Below, piece after piece: positions 53,431-61,668 of a DNA stretch of 64,000 nucleotides. The notes under the pieces are model-generated. The model saw nothing but the letters and a program-made list of their open reading frames with translations, had not been told where the DNA came from and made no database searches. The DNA comes from Sagittula salina (GTDB lineage: Bacteria > Pseudomonadota > Alphaproteobacteria > Rhodobacterales > Rhodobacteraceae), in assembly GCF_017813235.1 (NCBI RefSeq), contig NZ_JAGISH010000004.1:100747-164746 (forward strand), written 5' to 3'. Within the stretch, counting starts at the first letter, position 1. Each line of letters begins with the position of its first letter. A program made the translations under genes and the position numbers.

Positions 53431-54792
53431 TCAGCCCTCGGAAAAACTTTCGGCGTGGAAACGGTCCACGGTCACGCTTTGAGACCAATGCGCGCTCGAC
53501 AGACCTGCCTTAGTCTTCAACGTCTCGATGAAGGCGCGCGGCTGTGGCAGCTTCTCCCAGACCATCGGAAGGAAGGTGCCCGCATGAACCCCGTCGCGCA
53601 GGATCAGCCCGTCACGTCCCGGGACGAGCTGCGACTCGAGGTCCGCCTGATCGGTAAACCGCATCCTGCGTGCGGGCGACAGGACCGCGATCTTGATCGT
53701 CGTCCGCTCCAGTTCCCCGAACCGGATCGGGCGAAAACGCGGATCCTCCAGCGCCGCTCGCTGCACGTTCAGCGCCACATCCTCCGCCAGCGAGCACTGC
53801 GGCATAAGTGAGCCGATGCACCCGCGCAGACGGCCGTCCTGCTCCAGCGTGACAAAGCTCGTCCCCTGCCCCTGCAACTCCGGTGGGAAGCTTGCAACCT
53901 CGATGTCTGGCGGCCGGCCAGTTGCCAGGCGGGATTGCAGAACCTGCCGGGCGGCGCGCAGCAATTGCGCCCGGTGGCGCGCACTGATTGCCGTCGCGCT
54001 GCCCGGTGTCAGCGCCCACGCGCCATAGCCCACGGTACGCTTCGCGTCGCCGGTCGTGGTGTGCGAATTGGCAAGTCCGAGGCGAACCACCCGCGCACCT
54101 TGCGCGTGCTCCGAGGCGAGAAAACCGGTGATCGCCCGCGCACCGCACGCATCTTCCGGCATCAGCTTTGCCCCCTTCCCACCCTCCAGTCGTGCGGCGG
54201 TGGCGTTATCGCGCAGTTTCGCGCGGTCGAGGGGCAGAAAATGGCTGAGGTCGCTCGACAGGACGAAAAGCGTATTAGTCTGCTGCGCAAGCTGGTCGAT
54301 GGCTGTTGCGACCTGACCGGTGTCGACACGGCCCAGCACAAGCGCCAGAACCGGCACCTCGGGAAAAAGCGCGTGCAGGAAGGGCAGCTGAACCTCCACC
54401 CCGTGCTCATGGTCGTGCGCCGCATCCTCTACCTTCGCCAGCGCCGCGCCGGTCAGAAGGTCGCGCCCCTGCAAATCCATCGGCACCATCCCGGTCGGGA
54501 TGCGAAACGCGGCCTGAGAGGGGATGCCGATCCCGTCGAATACGTGGCGATGCGATGGTGAGAGCACGACAATACGCGCGGGGTCCGCCGCCCGCGCGGC
54601 CCCCAGTGCCCGCGCCATGAGTGCGCCGGAAAACGGATAGCCCGCGTGCGGCGAGATTACCGCCATCGGCACGGAGGGCACGGCAGGCGCCTCACGCAGC
54701 AGCGCGGCGACCTGGCTCGCCAGCGCCTGCGCGTCGCCGGGGTAGAAGCGACCGGCCACAGCGGGGTCTCGCCCGGTTGAAGTCATCGTCAT
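53431..54792 (-). CDS. amrB-amrA: AmmeMemoRadiSam system proteins B and A, fused
   Basis: A 453-residue fusion. Residues 5-260 are the Memo-like B protein: AVAGRFYPGDAQALASQV, AVISPHAGYPFSGALMARALG (about 44-64), HDHEHGVEVQLPFLHALFP and LSSDLSHFLPLDRA, whose histidines resemble a non-haem iron dioxygenase-like site. Residues 265-450 are the AMMECR1-like A protein: GTSFVTLEQDGRLRGCIGSLMPQCSLAEDVALN (about 319-351) and IKIAVLSPARRM. The ATG at 54792 follows aaggaga. The radical-SAM partner AmrS is divergent, 54 bases away. The system is thought to modify an unknown substrate. Confidence 0.88.
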   Translation of the reverse strand: MTMTSTGRDPAVAGRFYPGDAQALASQVAALLREAPAVPSVPMAVISPHAGYPFSGALMARALGAARAADPARIVVLSPSHRHVFDGIGIPSQAAFRIPTGMVPMDLQGRDLLTGAALAKVEDAAHDHEHGVEVQLPFLHALFPEVPVLALVLGRVDTGQVATAIDQLAQQTNTLFVLSSDLSHFLPLDRAKLRDNATAARLEGGKGAKLMPEDACGARAITGFLASEHAQGARVVRLGLANSHTTTGDAKRTVGYGAWALTPGSATAISARHRAQLLRAARQVLQSRLATGRPPDIEVASFPPELQGQGTSFVTLEQDGRLRGCIGSLMPQCSLAEDVALNVQRAALEDPRFRPIRFGELERTTIKIAVLSPARRMRFTDQADLESQLVPGRDGLILRDGVHAGTFLPMVWEKLPQPRAFIETLKTKAGLSSAHWSQSVTVDRFHAESFSEG

Positions 54793-54846
54793 CACGCTCT
54801 CCTTACGGTAAGATGGTCGCGCGAAACCTTCGGAAAGGGAACCCAC

Positions 54847-55959
54847 ATGGACAAGGCTTTGCCATGGCAGGAAGAAGCCCCCGACGGTCGACTGATCTGT
54901 ACGCTCTGCCCGCGCGCCTGCACGCTGCGCGACGGGCAGCGCGGCATGTGCTTTGTGCGCAAGCGCGAGGGCGATGCCATCGTTCTGGAAACCTACGGTC
55001 GGTCCACCGGCTTCAGCATCGACCCGATCGAGAAGAAACCGCTCAACCATTTTCTGCCCGGCACGCCCGTGCTGTCCTTTGGGACGGCGGGCTGCAACCT
55101 CGCCTGCAAGTTTTGTCAGAACCACGAAATTTCCAAGAGCCGCGAGGTCGCGTCACTGAGCGTGCGCGCCACGCCCGAGATGATCGCCAAGGCGGCGCTG
55201 CGGGACGGCTGCGCTTCTGTCGCCTTCACCTACAACGATCCGGTGATCTTCTTCGAGTACGCACTGGACACAGCGAAGGCCTGCCACGAGGCGGGACTGA
55301 AAAGCGTGGCGGTGACGGCAGGCTATATCTCGCCCGCCCCGCGCCCCGCGTTCTTTGACGCCATGGACGCGGCCAACATCGACCTCAAGGGATTCTCCGA
55401 ACGCTTTTACCGCGACCTCACCGGGGCCTCGCTGGCGCCTGTTCTGGACACGATTCGCTACGCCGTGCAGGAGGCGCGAACGTGGGTGGAACTGACCGTG
55501 TTGCTGATCCCCGGCGAAAACGACGGCCCGGCGGAACTGGAAGCGTTGTGCCAGTGGGTCGTTGAAACCTGCGGGCCGGACGTGCCGGTGCATTTCAGCG
55601 CCTTCCACCCGGATTTCCGTATGCTGGACCACAAACGCACCCCGGTCTAAACCCTGCTGCGCGCCCGCAAGACGGCGACGGCGGCGGGACTGCGGTACGT
55701 CTACGTCGGCAATGTGCACCACGAGGCCGCTCAGTCCACCTGGTGCCCCGGCTGTGGGGAAAAGGTCATCGGCCGCGACTGGTATGCCCTGACAGACTGG
55801 CGGCTGGACGACCGCGGCCATTGCACGGCCTGCGGCACGCGTATCGCGGGCGTCTTCGAAGGCCAGCCGGGCAACTGGGGTCGCAAACGTCAATCCGTGC
55901 GACTGAATTGCCCCCCTGAACACAGCGCGCCCCGATCGAGGCTGACCGGAGCGCGGTGA
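54847..55959 (+). pseudogene. amrS: AmmeMemoRadiSam radical SAM enzyme AmrS, interrupted by an in-frame TAA
   Basis: The frame codes for a radical SAM protein: ICTLCPRACTLRDGQRGMCFVRKREGD (about 19-45) and the cluster motif GCNLACKFCQN (CxxxCxxC, about 81-91), then VAFTYNDPVIFFEYA and HFSAFHPDFRML. A TAA at 55648-55650 ends it at 267 residues. The same frame continues without a shift for another 102 codons, with LRYVYVGNVHHEAAQSTWCPGCGEKVIGRDWY and a second CxxC (CTACG), exactly the C-terminal part normal AmrS has. So a single nonsense change separates the catalytic core from the C-terminal zinc-ribbon-like part. TAA rules out selenocysteine. The truncated product may still fold. Confidence 0.8.
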
Positions 55960-55975
55960 CCCGAGGCGGCGCGGA

Positions 55976-56269
55976 TCAGTTGTAAGTACAGGTCAGAACA
56001 GTGCGCTTCTTGCCGAGGAACGGCTTCACCGTGACAAAGCGCGTGCCCTTGTACGGGTCCTTGCAGGCCAGCCCGGAGTAATGCCCCTGAACGTAGGGTT
56101 CCCCGCCGGTGAAGCAGACGTTGTAGACAGCCAGACCCTTGCGGTACTTGTCGCAACCGGGGGTAGTCAAGTCCATCGGGCCATCGTAGGACTGATGGCC
56201 CGCGGATGCTGCGGTGGCCAGAGCGGAAAATGCGAATGCGGCTGCGCCGAGGAAAGTCATGATCTTCAT
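55976..56269 (-). CDS. Small exported protein, unknown function
   Basis: A 97-residue protein with a clear signal peptide (MKIMTFLGAAAFAFSALATAASA), leaving a mature domain of about 74 residues with four cysteines (TTPGCDKYRK, VCFTGGE, GLACKDP, TVLTCTYN), likely two disulfides. The ribosome-binding site aggtt precedes the ATG closely. No family recognised. It converges with amrS. Confidence 0.75.
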   Translation of the reverse strand: MKIMTFLGAAAFAFSALATAASAGHQSYDGPMDLTTPGCDKYRKGLAVYNVCFTGGEPYVQGHYSGLACKDPYKGTRFVTVKPFLGKKRTVLTCTYN

Positions 56270-56692
56270 TAGTAACCTCCAAAAATAAGTTGGTGATGGG
56301 AATTAAGACCGATTCTCGGCCGCCTGTCGCGCAAAAAAGGCGAAAATAAGGCGGAAGCCAATAGTATGCTGGATCGACGCACAGGCGACAAGCTGGGGAA
56401 GATAAGTCAAGGTCAGGGAAACCCGATCAAGGCGTTTGGGTTTCTCAAAACGTGTTGCCCGCATCCTCCTTTCCCGACGGTGAAAAGTCTGCAAATCGGC
56501 TTTAAAACATAGGCGGAGAAGGTATCTTTTCGAATACAGCATCCGCGACACAGGGCAATAAAACACGAATTGCTGCAAAGACGTTCTCGCAATTGAGAAA
56601 ATGTTTCTTTGTCGGGATTATTTGAAGAGTGAACCACCGCGCGGTGAAACGCGCGGCCGCTTCGATGGAAAGTCCCGTGTATGACGATACTG
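56270..56692. other. AT-richer intergenic region without a gene
   Basis: 423 bases of noticeably lower GC than the surroundings. It should carry the promoter of the small exported protein. Minus-strand open frames of about 90-150 codons exist but begin with poor start codons and have no domain. I see no RNA gene. Confidence 0.5.
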
Positions 56693-57007
56693 TCACACGG
56701 AGGCGAAGCAGGCCAGCGCCGTGCCGTGTACTCCGATATCCACCGGGCCAAAGATCGAATCCACGCAAAGCGAGAACAGTTCAATTTCCGGCATGTAGAC
56801 CAGCGTGTAAGCCCCGTTGGAGCGCGTGACCAGAACGCCGGTCCGGGTTGCGCCACCGGGGATGTTGACCGTCACCGACCGCGGACGCGCGCGTTGGCGG
56901 GAAAAGTCCTCCAGCAGCATCCGGTCGGCGCGGGTCTGGCACGGGTGGGTCGCCAGCTCGGCGTCGATCCTTGCCGTGACCTCGGCGGCGAGGGCCCCTG
57001 CCGCCAT
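56693..57007 (-). CDS. Hypothetical protein coupled to the TauE/SafE gene
   Basis: A 104-residue protein starting 3 bases after the stop of the TauE/SafE gene on the same strand (tgagctgagccatg), so translational coupling is likely. The N-terminal half is helical and basic (AEVTARIDAELATHPCQTRADRMLLEDFSRQRA). The C-terminal half is strand-rich (RSVTVNIPGGATRTGVLVTRSNGAYTLVYMPE). No family recognised. Confidence 0.6.
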   Translation of the reverse strand: MAAGALAAEVTARIDAELATHPCQTRADRMLLEDFSRQRARPRSVTVNIPGGATRTGVLVTRSNGAYTLVYMPEIELFSLCVDSIFGPVDIGVHGTALACFASV

Positions 57008-57010
57008 GGC

Positions 57011-57775
57011 TCAGCTCAGGCCGCGCCGGACGAGATTGAGCCCGGCGAGCAGAAGTACGAACAGGGTGGCGCGTCGGAACTGCGCCTGATCGATACGGTC
57101 CTGCACGCGCTGGCCGAGCACCATTCCGAGGATGGCGGGCACCAGCAACGCCGCCGAAAACCACGCTGTCTGCCCGTTCAGAACTCCAGAGGCGATATGC
57201 GCCCCCACCAGCGCCACAGCGCCCAAGCCGTAGATGACGCCCTGCACGCGCATCTGTTCGGCTTTCTCGGTCCCGAGCGCAGTCAGATAGGCCACCGTCG
57301 GTGGTCCCCAGACACCCGACAGTCCACCGATGAAACCCGCGAAAGCGCCAATACCCGCCTCTGCCACGGTCTGACGACCGGGCGCGATGCGCAACTGCCA
57401 GCCCGCCAGTTGCGCGCAGGCAAAGAGCACGATCGGTACACCGATCATCACCAGCAGTGTCGGCCCATCAAGGACCGCCACCAGTTGCGCCGAACCCAGC
57501 AGCGTCACGAGCCCCAGCCCGAGAAAGAGCCGGAAACGCTTAACCGACCGCCAAGCCGCCGCGGCGCCTTGCCGCAGGGCCTGCATGCCGTTGGTCACCA
57601 CCGTTGGCAGGATCAACCCGGCAAGCGCCACCTCCGGCGGCAGAAAGGAAGAGAGCGACGAAATCAGCACCATTGGCATGGCAAAACCGACCATGCCCTT
57701 GACCACGCCAGCAAGAAATCCGGCGGCGAGAGCAGCAAGCAGGACGGTTGCGGGAAGATCTTGTAGAAGGTCCAT
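57011..57775 (-). CDS. TauE/SafE-family anion transporter
   Basis: A 254-residue membrane protein with eight hydrophobic segments in two similar halves. Family marks are FLAGVVKGMVGFAMPMVLISSLSSFLPPEVALAGLILPTVVTN (about 20-62) and AGFIGGLSGVWGPPTVAYLTALG (about 149-171). These carriers move sulfite, sulfoacetate or other organosulfur anions, mostly outward. The ATG at 57775 fits the family N-terminus; the frame is open far upstream only because of antisense coding in mcd. It is divergent from mcd. Confidence 0.88.
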   Translation of the reverse strand: MDLLQDLPATVLLAALAAGFLAGVVKGMVGFAMPMVLISSLSSFLPPEVALAGLILPTVVTNGMQALRQGAAAAWRSVKRFRLFLGLGLVTLLGSAQLVAVLDGPTLLVMIGVPIVLFACAQLAGWQLRIAPGRQTVAEAGIGAFAGFIGGLSGVWGPPTVAYLTALGTEKAEQMRVQGVIYGLGAVALVGAHIASGVLNGQTAWFSAALLVPAILGMVLGQRVQDRIDQAQFRRATLFVLLLAGLNLVRRGLS

Positions 57776-57865
57776 GGCGAAGCGGTAGCATGTCCGCGAA
57801 TGCTGCACCCGCTCAAAATGCTGGCGCAAGAATTGATCAAAGCGTTCACTCGCTGGGTATTTTTG

Positions 57866-57883
57866 TTGCGCTGCAAGTGCAAA
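57866..57883 (+). promoter_or_regulatory. Motif shared with the mcl1 promoter
   Basis: ttgcgctgcaagtgcaaa lies 40 bases before the mcd start and shares TTGCGC(A/T)GCA with the site before mcl1 (43376-43393). Possible binding site for a regulator of the ethylmalonyl-CoA pathway. Confidence 0.4.
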
Positions 57884-57922
57884 GGCTTTAGGACCGGGCC
57901 AACCAGTTGATGGAGACGATTC

Positions 57923-59608
57923 ATGGCGCATGACGGACAAACATCTCAGCTCGGGAACGTGATCCTGCCCGACCTGCTGCAACTGACCGGCGCGGCCATC
58001 GCACCCGTGACCTCGGTTCTGGAAGCTGCAAAGACTCGCGTGCGCGATCGGGTGAGCATTGACGGCCGTGTGTCCGCCAAGGCGGTCGAGGAGAACCAGA
58101 CCGCAGCGCACGGGCTGGCATGGCTGGCGACCTACGTCGAAGCACTGAAAGAGATGCAGGGCTGGGCAGAGCGCCTGTCGGCAGAGGGCGGCCTTGGCGA
58201 GGTGGAACAGCTGATCCACCAGATCGCATTCGGCGAATACCTCGCGCAGATCATGGGCGGCATCCAGATGAACCAGGGCGAGATCGTGCGCCTGACGGAC
58301 CTTGGTCTGACGCCCGCAGACGCGCAGCCGCTTGCCTGCGACGCCATCATCACGTTGACCATGAACGGTAACAGCCAGCACGCTCGCACGCGTCTCGTGG
58401 AACTGATGGTTGAGCGTTCGGCGGAAATCACCGTGGGGCGCACCGGCCTCGACGAAGAGCTAGAGATGATCCGCGAGCAGTTCCGGCGCTATGCGGTCGA
58501 CAAGGTGGAACCGAACGCCCACGAATGGCACCTCAAGGACGAACTGATCCCGATGGAGATCATTGAGGAGCTGTCCGAGATGGGCGTCTTCGGCCTGACC
58601 ATTCCGGAGGAGTTCGGCGGCTTCGGCCTGTCAAAGGCTTCGATGTGCGTTGTTTCGGAGGAACTGTCGCGCGGCTACATCGGTGTGGGGTCGCTGGGCA
58701 CGCGGTCGGAAATCGCGGCAGAGCTGATCATCGCCGGCGGCACCGATGCGCAAAAGGCCAAATGGCTGCCCAGACTCGCCTCCGGCGAGGTACTGCCCAC
58801 GGCGGTCTTTACCGAGCCGAACACCGGCTCCGACCTCGGAAGCCTCAGGACCCGTGCGGTAAAGGACGAGAACGGCGACTACCGCGTGACGGGCAACAAG
58901 ACCTGGATCACCCACGCCGCGCGCACGCACATCATGACCTTGCTGGCCCGCACCGACCCGTCGACCGATGATTACAAGGGCCTGTCCATGTTCATCGCGG
59001 AAAAGACACCGGGCACGGACGAGGCCCCCTTCCCCACCGATGGGATGACCGGTGGAGAAATCGAGGTTCTTGGGTATCGCGGCATGAAGGAGTACGAGCT
59101 TGGCTTCGACAACTTCAAGGTCGCGGGCGAGAACCTGCTGGGCGGAAAGGAAGGCAAGGGCTTCAAGCAGTTGATGGAGACCTTTGAATCCGCCCGCATC
59201 CAGACGGCGGCGCGCGCCATCGGTGTGGCGCAGGCGGCGCTGGATGTCGGCCTGCGCTACGCACAGGAACGTAAGCAATTCGGCAAGTCTCTGATCGCCT
59301 TCCCGCGCGTTTCGGGCAAGCTCGCCATGATGGCGGTTGAGATCATGATCGCACGGCAGCTGACCTACTTTTCCGCCCGTGAGAAGGACGAAGGCCGTCG
59401 CTGTGACCTTGAGGCCGGAATGGCCAAGCTGCTGGGCGCCCGGGTCGCCTGGGCGGCAGCGGACAACGCACTGCAGATCCATGGCGGCAACGGCTTCGCG
59501 CTGGAATATACGGTGTCGCGCATCCTGTGCGACGCCCGGATCCTGAATATCTTCGAGGGTGCGGCGGAAATTCAGGCCCAGGTGATCGCACGCCGCTTGC
59601 TGGCCTGA
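57923..59608 (+). CDS. mcd: (2S)-methylsuccinyl-CoA dehydrogenase-type acyl-CoA dehydrogenase
   Basis: A 561-residue flavoenzyme. An N-terminal helical extension of about 165 residues (for example QTAAHGLAWLATYVEALKEMQGWAERL) precedes a standard acyl-CoA dehydrogenase: LTIPEEFGGFGLSKASM, FTEPNTGSDLGSLRTRA (about 294-310), GNKTWITHAARTHIMTLLAR, ALQIHGGNGFALEYTVSRI and the catalytic-region FEGAAEIQAQVIARRLL. That extension and length set Mcd apart from ordinary 390-residue enzymes. It would oxidise methylsuccinyl-CoA to mesaconyl-CoA, two steps before Mcl1. A strong terminator follows. Confidence 0.9.
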   Translation: MAHDGQTSQLGNVILPDLLQLTGAAIAPVTSVLEAAKTRVRDRVSIDGRVSAKAVEENQTAAHGLAWLATYVEALKEMQGWAERLSAEGGLGEVEQLIHQIAFGEYLAQIMGGIQMNQGEIVRLTDLGLTPADAQPLACDAIITLTMNGNSQHARTRLVELMVERSAEITVGRTGLDEELEMIREQFRRYAVDKVEPNAHEWHLKDELIPMEIIEELSEMGVFGLTIPEEFGGFGLSKASMCVVSEELSRGYIGVGSLGTRSEIAAELIIAGGTDAQKAKWLPRLASGEVLPTAVFTEPNTGSDLGSLRTRAVKDENGDYRVTGNKTWITHAARTHIMTLLARTDPSTDDYKGLSMFIAEKTPGTDEAPFPTDGMTGGEIEVLGYRGMKEYELGFDNFKVAGENLLGGKEGKGFKQLMETFESARIQTAARAIGVAQAALDVGLRYAQERKQFGKSLIAFPRVSGKLAMMAVEIMIARQLTYFSAREKDEGRRCDLEAGMAKLLGARVAWAAADNALQIHGGNGFALEYTVSRILCDARILNIFEGAAEIQAQVIARRLLA

Positions 59609-59636
59609 AGCACAGCGCTTTCGGACCACCATGATC

Positions 59637-59670
59637 GGCCCCGCCCTGCCCGGCGGGGCCTTTTGATTTC
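59637..59670 (+). terminator. Rho-independent terminator of mcd
   Basis: A perfect 9-bp stem ggccccgcc/ggcggggcc with a 6-base loop is followed by ttttgatttc, 28 bases after the stop codon. The clearest terminator in the window. Confidence 0.9.
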
Positions 59671-59790
59671 TTCACGGCGCAGGGCGGAAATATGAAAAGT
59701 CTGCCGCAGGAGGTCAGGGATGATCGCGCGCCACGTGGAAACGGCGCCCGCGAAGGACGCCGTTGAAAACGGTTCAGGAACGATTTGCTG

Positions 59791-60840
59791 TCAGGCGATG
59801 CCGTACTGCATCCGGGCCTCGCGGAAGGACAGCAAGCGCTGCTGAGCCTCGTCCCAAAGGTGCAGCTTCACCGTCTTGAGGCTGTCCCGGATGGTCAGGC
59901 GCTGCGCTTCTGCGAGTTCGGCATGGTGGCGGATCACTTCCGGCAGACGGTAGAACGGGATACGCGAATAGAGGTGGTGCACGTGGTGGATACCGATGTT
60001 GCCCGAGAGCCAGCGCAGCGGCTGCGGCAGTACATAGTGCGAGCTGCCCTCCAACGCGGCGTGGTGCAGCTGCCAGTCGGGCTCATGGGACCAATGCGTA
60101 TCCTCGAACTGGTGCTGGACATAGAACAGCCAAACCCCGATTGACGCCGCCGCCACCGCCGTCGGCAGATAGATCCATAGGATCGGGGCCCAACCGCCGA
60201 ACCACAGGATCGCCGCGACGATGACCGAAATCATGACGTTTGTGCCCATGGCCGAGACCCAGTAGCGCCATCCCGACCGCATCAGCCAGACCGGCAGGCG
60301 GTGCTGCAGCAGGAACATATACGCCGGGCCGATGACAAAGAGCGTGACCGGATTGCGGTACAGGCGGTAGACGAACCGCCCCAGCGGGCCGCGCGCGTGG
60401 TATTCCTCCACAGTGAGTGTGGTGACATCGCCGATACCCCGCTGTTCGAGGTTGCCGTGATGCGAATGGTGAATGGCGTGGGTCCGCTTCCACACATCAT
60501 AGGGGGTCAGCGTAAGCACGCCCAAGGCGCGTCCCAGCCAATCCTGAACCGTACGGTTGGACAGGTACGCCCCGTGACCGCAGTCGTGCTGGATAATGAA
60601 CAGCCGCACGAGGAAGGCGCCATTGACCAGAGCAAGCAGCAGGCTCAGCCACGGGCTAACCGACAACAGCGCCCAGGCCGCCGCCCAGATACCAAAAAAA
60701 GGCGCCAGCGTGACACCGAGTTCGAACAGGCTGCGGCCGGTGGATGGCTCGCGATATTTGGCGAGGATCTTCAGCCAGTCCTTCGCGGACCGGGGCGCGG
60801 TGGCATCGGTCGAATTCGGGATCGTTGTCATGTCTTTCAT
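59791..60840 (-). CDS. Acyl-lipid fatty acid desaturase (omega-6/delta-12 type)
   Basis: A 349-residue di-iron membrane desaturase. Histidine boxes: HDCGHGAYL (about 86-94), HAIHHSHHGNLEQRG (about 121-135) and HHVHHLYSRIPFYRLP (about 286-301). Hydrophobic pairs lie between them (WAAAWALLSVSPWLSLLLALV; VMISVIVAAILWFGGW). The box spacing matches acyl-lipid desaturases that act on already unsaturated chains. ATGs at 60840 and 60831 are both possible; the first is preceded by acagg. It is unrelated in detail to the desaturase at 19625. Likely role: membrane fluidity. Confidence 0.9.
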   Translation of the reverse strand: MKDMTTIPNSTDATAPRSAKDWLKILAKYREPSTGRSLFELGVTLAPFFGIWAAAWALLSVSPWLSLLLALVNGAFLVRLFIIQHDCGHGAYLSNRTVQDWLGRALGVLTLTPYDVWKRTHAIHHSHHGNLEQRGIGDVTTLTVEEYHARGPLGRFVYRLYRNPVTLFVIGPAYMFLLQHRLPVWLMRSGWRYWVSAMGTNVMISVIVAAILWFGGWAPILWIYLPTAVAAASIGVWLFYVQHQFEDTHWSHEPDWQLHHAALEGSSHYVLPQPLRWLSGNIGIHHVHHLYSRIPFYRLPEVIRHHAELAEAQRLTIRDSLKTVKLHLWDEAQQRLLSFREARMQYGIA

Positions 60841-61096
60841 CAAGGCCTGTCTTTCTGGGCACCGGCTGAACCGATGTTTTCTTGGCCTTGGCAGAAAACT
60901 CCTAACAAAGTGCTCTATTCAGGCTGCATCCACCTAAGGGTGGACGGCAATTTTTTCAACAGATTTAAGGAAAAGCGCGCGCTTTCCCGCCTCACGATAG
61001 CGGCACTGCGCACTTGCCCCTACGGCAGATGATCCTGATCAAGGCAAGGCCCCGGCGGCCATGGTCAAGGAAGCCATCGATGAAGGAGCATGGACG

Positions 61097-61435
61097 ATGT
61101 CCTACACGGATAAATTCGCAGAGACCCGTAACAACCTCCGCAACTTGCGCAGAACGATCCCGGAAACCTTTGCCGGCTTCGTGGCACTGGAACAGGCGGC
61201 GTCTCAGGACCGCGCGCTGCCGCACAAGACCAAAGAGCTCATCGCTCTTGGCATCGCGGTCGGGCTGCGCTGCGAGGACTGCATCATTTCCCACGTGGGC
61301 GCCTGCCTGCGCGCGGGGGCCAATCGAGAGGAAGTGGCCGAGGCGCTGGGGACGGCCATCCAGATGTCGGGCGGACCGGGGCTGATGTACGCCGCCAAGG
61401 CGCTGTCCGTTTACGACGAACTCTACGAGTCATAA
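61097..61435 (+). CDS. Carboxymuconolactone decarboxylase/AhpD-like protein
   Basis: A 112-residue helical protein of the AhpD-like superfamily. The motif KTKELIALGIAVGLRCEDCIISHVGACLRAGA (about 43-74) contains the Glu, CxxC and downstream His of the alkylhydroperoxidase relay. It would act as a disulfide-linked peroxidase component or decarboxylase-like enzyme. The ATG at 61097 follows ggag; the frame is open 12 codons upstream. No partner gene is adjacent. Confidence 0.9.
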   Translation: MSYTDKFAETRNNLRNLRRTIPETFAGFVALEQAASQDRALPHKTKELIALGIAVGLRCEDCIISHVGACLRAGANREEVAEALGTAIQMSGGPGLMYAAKALSVYDELYES

Positions 61436-61626
61436 GCGCTACCGGCGCCGCTCGCGCGGGCGACGGCGAGGGGCTTGCCGCGCAGGGCCAAGGGCGGCGA
61501 CAGCGTTGTTCGGGCCATCCGCGCGGCAGTCTTCCCCCTTATGGCAAACTGAATCGCCCGATTGGGTTGCAACACCCGGCACCCGGTCACGGGCGAACAT
61601 TTTGCCACCTGCAAGAAACAGGCAAC

Positions 61627-61644
61627 GGGGCCCGAAAGGGCCCC
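61627..61644 (-). terminator. Terminator-like hairpin after pheT
   Basis: A 7-bp stem ggggccc/gggcccc closed by the stable tetraloop gaaa (tttc on the other strand) lies 25 bases past the pheT stop. On the minus strand it is followed by gttgcctgtttctt. Likely terminator. Confidence 0.65.
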
Positions 61645-61668
61645 GCGCGGCCGCAGTACCGAACGGAA

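Noticed and set aside
54847..55959. Selenocysteine at the interrupting codon of amrS
   Set aside because: The codon is TAA, not TGA, and no SECIS-like element was apparent.
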